Part shown: positions 28,600 to 36,626 of the stretch, piece by piece
How the letters are laid out: each line of letters starts with the position of its first letter
Numbering within the stretch: the stretch's first letter is position 1
DNA from: Candidatus Intricatilinea gracilis
Lineage (GTDB): Bacteria > Pseudomonadota > Gammaproteobacteria > Burkholderiales > Burkholderiaceae_C
NCBI GenBank assembly: GCA_016702605.1
Contig: JADJDQ010000004.1
Coordinates: 310,001-374,000, forward strand
Direction: 5' to 3'
DNA length: 64,000 bases
Position numbers and translations under genes: made by a program
Notes under the pieces: generated by a model
Told to the model about the DNA's origin: nothing
Databases searched by the model: none
What the model saw: only the letters and a program-made list of their open reading frames with translations

Positions 28600-29232
28600 A
28601 TGGACGCGGGTCTGGCCGAACGCTTGCGCGACGGGACGCGTGCACATCATCGTGCGACCGAACGGGCCGGCATCATGCCGGCGTTGCTGGGCGGGCGGCT
28701 GTCGGTGTGGCGCTTTGCCGCCCTGCAGCGCAATCTGCATGAGATCTACGGCGCACTCGAGCCGGCGCTGGAGCGTCATGCCGGCCACGCCGCCATTGCC
28801 GCCATCCACCAGCCGGTGCTCGAACGGTGTGGCCATCTGGCCGCTGACCTGATCGACCTGCACGGCCCGGCCTGGCGCGACGAACTGCCGGTCGTGCCGG
28901 CGACGCTGGACTATGTCGAGCGCATCAGGCGCCTCGAACACGACGAACCCGAGGCGCTGGTGGCCCACGCCTATGTGCGTTATCTCGGTGATCTGGCAGG
29001 CGGACAGGTGCTCAAGGGCATCGTGGCACGCAGCTTCAATCTGGACGCCGGCAAGGGCACCGGCTTCTACGACTTCGGCGCTCCGGACCAGGTGGCCCGT
29101 CTGGCGCGTGATTTTCGGGCCGGCCTGGCGTTGGTGCCGCAACATGGTGCGTCGATCGATCGTCTGGTGGCCGAGGCCTGCTGGGCCTTCGATCAGCATG
29201 TGCTGCTTTTTTGCGGGCTCGAAACCGTCTGA
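28600..29232 (+). CDS. Biliverdin-producing haem oxygenase
   Basis: Cleaves haem to biliverdin, CO and iron. Biliverdin is the chromophore of the bacteriophytochrome encoded next door. It has 210 aa. The proximal haem ligand is His17 in GTRAHHRATE, and the distal helix has GDLAGGQVLKG. The start at 28600 is the Met nearest the conserved N-terminus. It is convergent with bphP with 15 bases between the stops. Confidence 0.93.
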   Translation: MDAGLAERLRDGTRAHHRATERAGIMPALLGGRLSVWRFAALQRNLHEIYGALEPALERHAGHAAIAAIHQPVLERCGHLAADLIDLHGPAWRDELPVVPATLDYVERIRRLEHDEPEALVAHAYVRYLGDLAGGQVLKGIVARSFNLDAGKGTGFYDFGAPDQVARLARDFRAGLALVPQHGASIDRLVAEACWAFDQHVLLFCGLETV

Positions 29233-29247
29233 CCGGTTCGTCGCCGC

Positions 29248-31449
29248 TCAGCAGGAATCCTTGCTCGGCGTTTTTGTCTCGGGGCCCGACGCCAAAGGCA
29301 TGCTGCGTTTGCGTCCCAGGATGAGTCCGTACAGGTCGGCCGCACGTTTGGTCGTGGCTTCGAGTTCTTGCAGCAGTGGTGCCACCGACGGGCTGGCCAG
29401 GTTGTCGGCGATGTCCATGGCTGCCAGGCTGGCGTTGGTGAGGATGGCACCCATCACCTCGTCGCCGGCCTTGCCGCCGGCACTCAGGTTGCCACGCGGC
29501 ACGGCACGTTTGAGCGACTGCTCGAGGTGACGCCGTGCGGCGTCGGCGCGCCGGTTGTTGCTCAGGTCACTCAGGATGATGATGAAGCCGAGCAGGCTGC
29601 CGTCGCGGCCGGGCACGACCTCGGCGCGCACACTCACGGGCACCGGCAGGCCGTCGGGGCGGGCCAGTTCGAGCTCGCCGCGCCAGGCCTGACGTCCCAT
29701 GCGTGTGCTCTCGAGGCCTCGCGTCAGCGCCAACTGGTCGGTGAAGGCTCGTGCGATGTCGTCGACGTGGCTGCAGCAACTGGTGTCACAGCCCATCAAG
29801 TCTCTGAATGCCGGATTGACGAACAACAGACGGCCATCTCCGTCGGCCACGGCCACCGGCTCGACCGAGTTGCCGACGGTGGCACGCACCGTGGCGAGCT
29901 GATGTTCACCCACCAGCAGACGCACCGCGTGCACCTGCACGATGATGTCGACCAGGGCGATACACACGGCGCGAGCCAGCGCCAGTTCGGTGCCGCTCCA
30001 GGGAACGGCCGTACCTCGCACGATTTCGGACCAGGCCGCAAACGATCGCCGCGGCGACAGTTCGAGCGGGTCGTTGCCCACCACCGGCTTGGTCGGGTCG
30101 CCGGCCCAGGTGACGTTGAGCAACTGCTCCTTGCGAAACCACATCAGGAAGTCGGGCCGGCTGGTCGACAGCTTGATGGCGAGCACGCCGCTGGCCACCG
30201 GTGTGAGTGTGTCGAGGTCGGGGTTCGCCTTGGCCACCGAAGAGCATGAAAACGGTGCCTCGGTGTACTGTTGGTCGACCCATTTCAGCAGGGCACGCAG
30301 TTCGGGTGTGGACGGCACCTCACCCGAGGTGAGCACCTCACCGTCGTGGAACAACGCGGCGCCGGTGGCTTCGAGCGGTTGCAGCAAGGTGCGTGGGTTG
30401 CGAAACAGCGCCAGACGCCAGTCGCCTTCGGTGGACGTGGCTTCGACCAGGCGTTGCTCCAGCCGGCGCACCAGCGTGCCGACCTGCGCGTGGGTGTAGT
30501 TTTCGATTGCCGCGATACGGGTGGCGGCCACTTCGGCCAGCAGGTCGCAGGTCGAGCGCAGCGACACACTCAGGTTGCGCGGCGAATAGTGATGTGCTGC
30601 GATCAGGCCCCACAACCGGCCCTCGCGCACCAGCGACACCACCAGCGTTCCGGTGACGCCCATGTTCTTGAGGTACTGCAAATGCAGGGGCGACATGCTG
30701 CGCAGCCCGCACATCGACATGTCGAGGTCCTGATCGGTGTCGGGCAGGCGTAGCGGCTGCAGCGGCACTGGCTGGTAGTGCACGTCGGACAACACCCGCA
30801 CACGGATGCGCAGGTACAACTCGCGGGCACGCTGAGGGATGTCGGTGGCCGGGTAGTGATGACCGAGCAGCGAATCGAGCCGCGGGTCGCGCGCCTCGGC
30901 AATGATCTTGCCGTGGCCGTCCGGGTCGAACTTGTAGACCATCACCCGGTCGTAGCCGGTGAGGTCGCGCACGCTGCGCACCAGCGCATCCGACAGCGAG
31001 CCGATGCTCGAGGCATGGCTGAACCGGTGCAGCGCCGACGACACCAGGTCGAGCAAGTTGTCGCCGTCGGCAGCGCGCTGCGGTTCGAGTTCGATCACCA
31101 GCAAACCCTGGCTGGCGATACGGTGCAGGCTGCCGTCCCACTCACGCACCTGCCCGCCAACCACCGTCTGGGCCTGCAGCGGCTGAGGTTCTTCGAGGTC
31201 GGGCAGGGTGGCGAGCTGGCGCACCTGTGTGTCGAGGTCGCCGCCGAGCTGGGCCAGGGGCCGTTGCAGCAGGCGGTCGGGCGTCAGGCCCAGCAGGCTG
31301 CCGGTGTTGGAGGACACCTGCTGGACCAGCAGGTCGCGCTCGCGCAACACCAACATCACGCCATGTGGCTGGATGGATCCTGCCAGATGGATGAGTTCGC
31401 GTTCGCAGTTGCTGAGGTCGGCCTGACCGAAGGGCGGGCTGTCGTCCAC
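29248..31449 (-). CDS. bphP: Bacteriophytochrome without kinase domain (PpsR antirepressor type)
   Basis: Red/far-red photoreceptor of 733 aa with a GTG start. Domains: PAS (to about 115) with the biliverdin-binding Cys15 in SNCERELIHLAG; GAF with DMSMCGLRSMSPLHLQYL; PHY with SPRRSFAAWSEIV; then a PAS domain (about 505-625) and a short helical tail. There is no histidine kinase or receiver. This matches the PAS/two-helix output module of Rhodopseudomonas palustris BphP1, which binds PpsR2 under far-red light. The GTG overlaps the ppsR stop by one base (TAGTG), so the two are translationally coupled. Confidence 0.93.
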   Translation of the reverse strand: MDDSPPFGQADLSNCERELIHLAGSIQPHGVMLVLRERDLLVQQVSSNTGSLLGLTPDRLLQRPLAQLGGDLDTQVRQLATLPDLEEPQPLQAQTVVGGQVREWDGSLHRIASQGLLVIELEPQRAADGDNLLDLVSSALHRFSHASSIGSLSDALVRSVRDLTGYDRVMVYKFDPDGHGKIIAEARDPRLDSLLGHHYPATDIPQRARELYLRIRVRVLSDVHYQPVPLQPLRLPDTDQDLDMSMCGLRSMSPLHLQYLKNMGVTGTLVVSLVREGRLWGLIAAHHYSPRNLSVSLRSTCDLLAEVAATRIAAIENYTHAQVGTLVRRLEQRLVEATSTEGDWRLALFRNPRTLLQPLEATGAALFHDGEVLTSGEVPSTPELRALLKWVDQQYTEAPFSCSSVAKANPDLDTLTPVASGVLAIKLSTSRPDFLMWFRKEQLLNVTWAGDPTKPVVGNDPLELSPRRSFAAWSEIVRGTAVPWSGTELALARAVCIALVDIIVQVHAVRLLVGEHQLATVRATVGNSVEPVAVADGDGRLLFVNPAFRDLMGCDTSCCSHVDDIARAFTDQLALTRGLESTRMGRQAWRGELELARPDGLPVPVSVRAEVVPGRDGSLLGFIIILSDLSNNRRADAARRHLEQSLKRAVPRGNLSAGGKAGDEVMGAILTNASLAAMDIADNLASPSVAPLLQELEATTKRAADLYGLILGRKRSMPLASGPETKTPSKDSC

Positions 31450-32891
31450 TAGTTCAAGAGCGATGAAGAGGAATCAGGCGAGGGTCGCACCGACAATGTC
31501 AATCCATGGCGCTGGACCCGAAGTGCCAGACTGTCGGGCGTGATGCCCAGCCAGTCGGCGGCGGCCGCGGCGTGACCTTGAGTGCGGGCCAGCGCCACAC
31601 GCATCAGGTGGCGTTCGGCTGCGTAACTGAATTCCTGCATCAGTTCGGGCAGCGATACCCGGCCGAGTTGGCCCGAGAGCATCTCGACTGCACTGATGAG
31701 ATCGTCGATGGGGCGCAAGCCGCTCGGGCCTGCAACGTCCTGGCGCCTGAGCGTGAAACCCAGGCAGACCTGATCACCTTCGTCGAGCAGGGTGGCCGAG
31801 ATCTCGACGTCGAGCGTCGACGTGACCAGACCGACCGGCATGCGCACCTGTGACGCGATGCCTTGCTCACGCACCTCGGTGATCAGGTTGGCCAGGCGGT
31901 GCGACGGATCGCCCAGTACTTCGGTCAACAGACGACCGCGAACCTGCTGTTCGTTGCTGGCATGTGGACACATCAGCACGAAGGCCGGATTGGCCATCTG
32001 TACCCGTCCGCTGGAGTCGGTGATCACCACGGCGTCGGGTGTACGTTCGACCAGGTCGGCCAGGCGGCTGGGCTCCTGGCTGTGCGACTCTGCGGCACGT
32101 GCACGCACCAGCAGCAACAAGGCGCCGGCACCATCGACGGTGGCGCGAAACGGCGTGGCCGAGATGTCGATCGCCGAGTCGGGGCGGCTCTTGAGGCGAG
32201 CGCGCAGCTCGGCGGGACGGCCGCTCGACCGGGCAGTGGCGAGCAATTGATCCACAGCCGGGCGTGACAAGGGGTCGATGCCCTCGGTGGCGCTCATGCC
32301 GACCAGTTGATCCGGTGCAATGCCAAGCAGGTTGGCAGCAGCGCGGTTGGCTTCGACCAGTTTCAGGCTGGCGGCATCGACCACCATGACCGCATCGGTC
32401 GCGACCTGAAACAGCATTCGGTAGCGTGATTCGGCTTGGCGTTGCAGCCAGTACTCGCGTTCGAGTTCTTGCTGGGCGTCGATGAACCGTTGCTGGATGG
32501 CTGCAATCGCACGCAGGTCACGGCCAACCGCCAGTACCGGCCCGTGTTCACCCAGGCGTATGGCAGCGAAGGCGACCGGGATGTCGAGCCCTTCTGCACC
32601 GGGCAGGTTGACCTCGCGCCGCCGAGACACACCTTGCTGACCGACCTCGGCCAGCAACTGCTGGATCTTGCTGCGGGTCTCGCTGGTGACGGTGTCGACA
32701 AAGGCCTTGCCGATCCAGTTGTCGGCCGACCGTGTCAACGGCGCAACGCCTTGAGCCACGTTGCGGATGACGCCGTCCGGACCAATGACCAAGGCAATGT
32801 CGCTGGCAATGGAGACGAAGGTTTCAGCCAGTTCGGGGGCCAAGCTCGCCAGTGCGCCCAGACCAACAGCTTCAGGGTTGGGTTGGCTCAT
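31449..32891 (-). CDS. ppsR: Photosynthesis gene regulator PpsR/CrtJ
   Basis: Oxygen/light-responsive regulator of photosynthesis genes that binds TGT-N12-ACA. It has 480 aa from the start at 32891. An N-terminal domain is followed by a Q-linker (IQQRFIDAQQELEREYWLQRQ region), two PAS domains (about 155-265 and 275-385) and a Fis-type HTH (about 425-465). Cys308 and Cys376 are the only cysteines, and the HTH has none, unlike Rhodobacter PpsR/CrtJ. It overlaps bphP by one base and is divergent from crtI. Confidence 0.95.
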   Translation of the reverse strand: MSQPNPEAVGLGALASLAPELAETFVSIASDIALVIGPDGVIRNVAQGVAPLTRSADNWIGKAFVDTVTSETRSKIQQLLAEVGQQGVSRRREVNLPGAEGLDIPVAFAAIRLGEHGPVLAVGRDLRAIAAIQQRFIDAQQELEREYWLQRQAESRYRMLFQVATDAVMVVDAASLKLVEANRAAANLLGIAPDQLVGMSATEGIDPLSRPAVDQLLATARSSGRPAELRARLKSRPDSAIDISATPFRATVDGAGALLLLVRARAAESHSQEPSRLADLVERTPDAVVITDSSGRVQMANPAFVLMCPHASNEQQVRGRLLTEVLGDPSHRLANLITEVREQGIASQVRMPVGLVTSTLDVEISATLLDEGDQVCLGFTLRRQDVAGPSGLRPIDDLISAVEMLSGQLGRVSLPELMQEFSYAAERHLMRVALARTQGHAAAAADWLGITPDSLALRVQRHGLTLSVRPSPDSSSSLLN

Positions 32892-33026
32892 GCCTGTATC
32901 CCTTCGATCCGGATTGCCGCCACCACGCTCCTCATGTTGCGCTACCAGCGCTGGAAAGTGGGTGGACTTTACCGCATCACCCTGTCGCCGCTTTGTAGTG
33001 CGGCCGGGTGATGGAGGGCACCCTAT

Positions 33027-33044
33027 TGTCAATCAAAGATGACA
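33027..33044. promoter_or_regulatory. PpsR operator upstream of crtI
   Basis: TGTCAATCAAAGATGACA is an exact TGT-N12-ACA match, ending 16 bases before the crtI ATG. A lone ACA half-site lies 25 bases further on, at 33067-33069, inside the first codons. A possible -35 TTGTCA (33026-33031) overlaps the site. Confidence 0.8.
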
Positions 33045-33060
33045 CAAATACCATGCAGTC

Positions 33061-34632
33061 ATGTTGACAGAAGTGTTGCCCGTTACCAGCGGTCTGGGCA
33101 CCGCCAAGTCCGAGGGCCAAGCATCCACGGCACGTACCGGCAAGCGCCCGCATGCCGTCGTGATCGGCAGTGGATTCGGCGGCCTGGCGGCGGCCGTGCG
33201 TCTGGGCGCACGTGGCTGGCGGGTGACCGTGGTCGAAAAACTGGACGCCCCCGGCGGGCGCGCCTACGTGTGGCGCCAGGACGGCTTCACCTTCGACGCC
33301 GGCCCCACCGTGATCACGGCGCCGTTCCTGCTCGAAGAGCTCTGGCAACTGGCCGGCAAGCGCCTGTCCGATGACATCGACCTGCGGCCAGTGGCGCCGT
33401 TCTACCGGGTGCGCTTCGATGACGGTGAGGTGTTCGACTATTGCGGTGATGCCCAGGCCATGCGCACCGCAGTGCGCCAGTTGTCGCCCGGCGATGTCGA
33501 CGGCTACGAGCGCTTCCTGAAGGCCAGCGAGGCCATCTACCGCGTCGGCTTCGAACAACTCGGCCACGTGCCGTTCGACAGCTGGACCGACATGGTCAAG
33601 GTGCTGCCGCAGCTGATCAAGCTCGAGGGCTACCGCACGGTGTGGCAACTGGCCTGCAAACATGTGCGTGACCCGCGCTTGCGCGTGGTGCTGACTTTCC
33701 AGTCGCTGCTGGTGGGTGGCAACCCGTTTGCGACCACGTCGGTCTATTGCCTGATCGCCTTTCTCGAGCGCAACTTCGGCGTGCATTTCGCCATGGGCGG
33801 CACGGGCAGTCTGGTGACCGGGCTGGTCAAGCTGATCGAGGGGCAGGGCAACGAGGTGCGCTGCAAGTCGGGTGTGGCCGAGATACTGGTCAAGGACGGC
33901 GCAGCCTGCGGCGTGCGGCTCGAATCGGGTGAGCGCCTGGCCGCCGACGCAGTGGTGTCGAACGCCGATTCGGCCAACACCTACCGCAAGCTGATCGCGC
34001 CCGAGCACCGCAAGCGATGGACCGATGCTCGCGTCGATCGGGCCAAATATTCGATGAGCCTGTTCGTCTGGTATTTCGGCACGCGGCGCCAGTACCCGGA
34101 CGTAGCGCATCACACCATTGCGCTGGGGCCGCGTTACCGCGGGCTCGTCGAAGACATCTTCAAGCGCAAGCACCTGGCCGACGACTTCAGCTTGTACCTG
34201 CACCGGCCCACTGCCACCGACACCTCGCTGGCGCCGCCCGGTTGCGACACGTTCTACGCCCTGTCGCCGGTGCCCCATCTTCAAAGTGGCACCGATTGGC
34301 GCGAAGCTGCCGAGCCGTACCGGCGCAAGATCATGGAGAGACTGTCGGCCACCTTGTTGCCCGGTCTCGAGAACGAGATCGTCACCTCGCGTTTGACGAC
34401 TCCACTGGACTTCCAGAACCGGCTGTCGTCCTTTCACGGCGCGGCCTTCGGCCTGGAGCCATTGCTCACGCAGAGCGCCTGGTTCCGCCCCCATAACCGC
34501 AGCGAAGACGTCGAGCGGCTGTACCTCGTCGGTGCGGGTACCCACCCCGGCGCAGGTCTGCCAGGCGTGTTGTCTTCGGCTCGTATCCTCGACACGGTGG
34601 TGCCTCATGCAGACGAACTCGCGCTGGCTTGA
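33061..34632 (+). CDS. crtI: Phytoene desaturase
   Basis: FAD-dependent dehydrogenase converting phytoene to neurosporene and/or lycopene in the membrane. It has 523 aa. The N-terminal dinucleotide motif is VVIGSGFGGLAAAVRLGARG (about residues 35-54), then APGGRAYVW and FDAGPTVITAP. The C-terminal YLVGAGTHPGAGLPGV is typical. No clear ribosome site precedes the ATG at 33061. It overlaps crtB by 26 bases. Confidence 0.96.
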   Translation: MLTEVLPVTSGLGTAKSEGQASTARTGKRPHAVVIGSGFGGLAAAVRLGARGWRVTVVEKLDAPGGRAYVWRQDGFTFDAGPTVITAPFLLEELWQLAGKRLSDDIDLRPVAPFYRVRFDDGEVFDYCGDAQAMRTAVRQLSPGDVDGYERFLKASEAIYRVGFEQLGHVPFDSWTDMVKVLPQLIKLEGYRTVWQLACKHVRDPRLRVVLTFQSLLVGGNPFATTSVYCLIAFLERNFGVHFAMGGTGSLVTGLVKLIEGQGNEVRCKSGVAEILVKDGAACGVRLESGERLAADAVVSNADSANTYRKLIAPEHRKRWTDARVDRAKYSMSLFVWYFGTRRQYPDVAHHTIALGPRYRGLVEDIFKRKHLADDFSLYLHRPTATDTSLAPPGCDTFYALSPVPHLQSGTDWREAAEPYRRKIMERLSATLLPGLENEIVTSRLTTPLDFQNRLSSFHGAAFGLEPLLTQSAWFRPHNRSEDVERLYLVGAGTHPGAGLPGVLSSARILDTVVPHADELALA

Positions 34633-35650
34633 CAACGACGCCAGTGATCTGGCTGCCTGCCGGGCCATGCTGGTCAATGGCTCGCGTACCTTTCTGGCGG
34701 CATCGATGCTGCTGCCGCGCGAGGTGCGCGAATCGGCCTGTGCGCTGTACGCCTTTTGCCGCATGGCCGACGACGAGGTCGATGGTCAGCCGCAAGGCCT
34801 GGACGCGGTGGCGCGCTTGCGCGAGCGCCTGGCGCGCATCTACGCCGGGCGCCCCGAAGACATCGTGGCCGATCGTGCGCTGGCCGCAGTGGTGCGTCGG
34901 TACGACATACCGGCCACGCTGCTCGAAGCCCTGATCGAAGGCTTCGAATGGGATGCGCAGGATCGGCGTTACCACACCATCGATCAGGTGCAGGCCTACG
35001 GTGCACGCGTGGCCGGCACGGTCGGCGCCATGATGGCCCTGCTGATGGGTGTGCGTGACGCCGCTGCCGTGGCGCGAGCCTGCGACCTGGGTGTGGCCAT
35101 GCAGTTGTCCAACATCGCGCGTGACGTGGGCGAGGATGCCCGCATGGGCCGCTTGTACCTGCCGCGTGACTGGATGGCCCAGGCCGGCATCGATGCCGAT
35201 GCCTGGCTGGCCAGGCCGCATTTCGACGCAGCCTTGGCCAGCGTCGTGTACCGGCTGCTGCGGGTGGCCGATGAGTTGTATGCCCGGGCTGGTGCCGGCG
35301 TGGCTTGCCTGCCATTGAATTGCCGGCCGGGCATCAATGCGGCGCGGCTGCTGTATGCGCAGATCGGCCTGGAGGTCGAACGGCGCGGGCTCAATTCGGT
35401 CGACAGCCGTGCGGTGGTCTCTCGCTGGCGCAAGCTGGCAGGACTGGTCCAGTCAGTCGTGCTGATTGCGCCGGCCGCCACCGGTGCCGACGCCGAGCCT
35501 TTGCCCGCCACGCAATACCTGGTGGATGCCGTCACCAGTCACCGGATCATGGGCGACAAGCCGACTGGCCTTCGCAACTTCGAAGACGTGCTCTCGCTTT
35601 TCGAACGCATGGGCAGGCGTGAACGCGGCTGGTTGGTCGCCGGGTCGTGA
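34607..35650 (+). CDS. crtB: Phytoene synthase
   Basis: Condenses two geranylgeranyl diphosphates to phytoene. It has 347 aa from the start at 34607, inside the crtI end. Squalene/phytoene synthase motifs are visible: YAFCRMADDEVDG (first Asp-rich motif, about residues 46-58) and LSNIARDVGEDARMGRLYLP (second). Overlap with crtI implies translational coupling. It is convergent with crtC across 55 bases. Confidence 0.96.
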   Translation: MQTNSRWLDNDASDLAACRAMLVNGSRTFLAASMLLPREVRESACALYAFCRMADDEVDGQPQGLDAVARLRERLARIYAGRPEDIVADRALAAVVRRYDIPATLLEALIEGFEWDAQDRRYHTIDQVQAYGARVAGTVGAMMALLMGVRDAAAVARACDLGVAMQLSNIARDVGEDARMGRLYLPRDWMAQAGIDADAWLARPHFDAALASVVYRLLRVADELYARAGAGVACLPLNCRPGINAARLLYAQIGLEVERRGLNSVDSRAVVSRWRKLAGLVQSVVLIAPAATGADAEPLPATQYLVDAVTSHRIMGDKPTGLRNFEDVLSLFERMGRRERGWLVAGS

Positions 35651-35705
35651 TTACGTTCGAGGTGCGGCGTGCCGTCAGGGCGTGATCGCTGATCAGTGCG
35701 TCGAT

Positions 35706-36626
35706 TCAGCCTCTGCGTGGCATGCGAAATGGCAACATGGCCTGCACCCAGGCTCGACTGAATCGGCGCAGATCCAGGCTTTCATGAATGGCGCGCACCG
35801 GTTGGCCGAGCCAGTGGGTGTCGACAAGCGAACGCGAATAAAACGGTGTGTCTTCGAGTGTCTTGACGACACGCGGCTGTTGTCCGGCTTCGCAGCGTTG
35901 GCTGCGAGGCAGCAGCCAATGGCTGACCGGCAGCTGGTGGTCTGGCGGAGCATCGAAGTTCTCGACACCACCATGGGTGTCGAACCGAAGCGCCAGCTGA
36001 CGCCGGGCACCATCGATCTCGTTGGCGTCGTAGATCACTGCACTGCCGCCACTTGGCATATCGGCACGCGACCATTGCCAGTTGTCGAAGGTCTGGTCGA
36101 GCGGACGGCTACCTCGATTGCTGTCGAGGTAACCATTGCCCTGCCATTGCCAGTTCGGACTGTGCAGTTCGACGTCGACACGGGCGCACGGGGCGATGGG
36201 CCACCAGTGATGCCCGCCATGCTCGTCGAGTGCCACTGGATTGCAGGCCGCGAGAGCGAGTGGATGAAGCGTCACGCTGCCACGCAGGCGTTCGGGCCAG
36301 GGCATGCACCATTCGTCCAGGCTCAGCCTGAGTTTGGTCCCATCCCAAGCGAGTGAACTGCCCCCGATGGCCAGCTCGTTGGCCGACCGATGCAGGTGCC
36401 GCTGACTGCGTTCGGTCATCGCCCAGCGTTTGCCGCGCGGGCCATAGAGTGCGACGTTGACTGCCACGTGTTGCAGTGGTTGGGCCCGTCCCATCGGTGC
36501 CTTGGCGCTGGCCCGGCGGTAGTAAGGCGAAAACACGCTGCCAAGGAATACGATGGCCACCAGGGCGCATCGGCCGTCGTCGCTCAGGGCGTCGACGTAC
36601 CACCAGGCATAGCCGCCAGGCCCCAC
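35706..36626 (-). CDS. crtC: Carotenoid 1,2-hydratase (hydroxyneurosporene synthase)
   Basis: Adds water across the C1-C2 double bond of acyclic carotenoids in the spheroidene/spirilloxanthin pathway. About 306 aa if begun at the GTG at 36626 (GPGGYAWWYVDALSDDG). No ATG is in frame nearby and upstream sequence in this frame is the antisense-like shadow of crtD, so the GTG is the best start. FLGSVFSPYY and WPIAPCARVDVEL are typical blocks. It overlaps the crtD end by 43 bases. Confidence 0.85.
   Translation of the reverse strand: MGPGGYAWWYVDALSDDGRCALVAIVFLGSVFSPYYRRASAKAPMGRAQPLQHVAVNVALYGPRGKRWAMTERSQRHLHRSANELAIGGSSLAWDGTKLRLSLDEWCMPWPERLRGSVTLHPLALAACNPVALDEHGGHHWWPIAPCARVDVELHSPNWQWQGNGYLDSNRGSRPLDQTFDNWQWSRADMPSGGSAVIYDANEIDGARRQLALRFDTHGGVENFDAPPDHQLPVSHWLLPRSQRCEAGQQPRVVKTLEDTPFYSRSLVDTHWLGQPVRAIHESLDLRRFSRAWVQAMLPFRMPRRG

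Noticed and set aside
32977..34764. 595-codon minus-strand frame across crtI and crtB
   Set aside because: crtI and crtB motifs on the plus strand are unambiguous.
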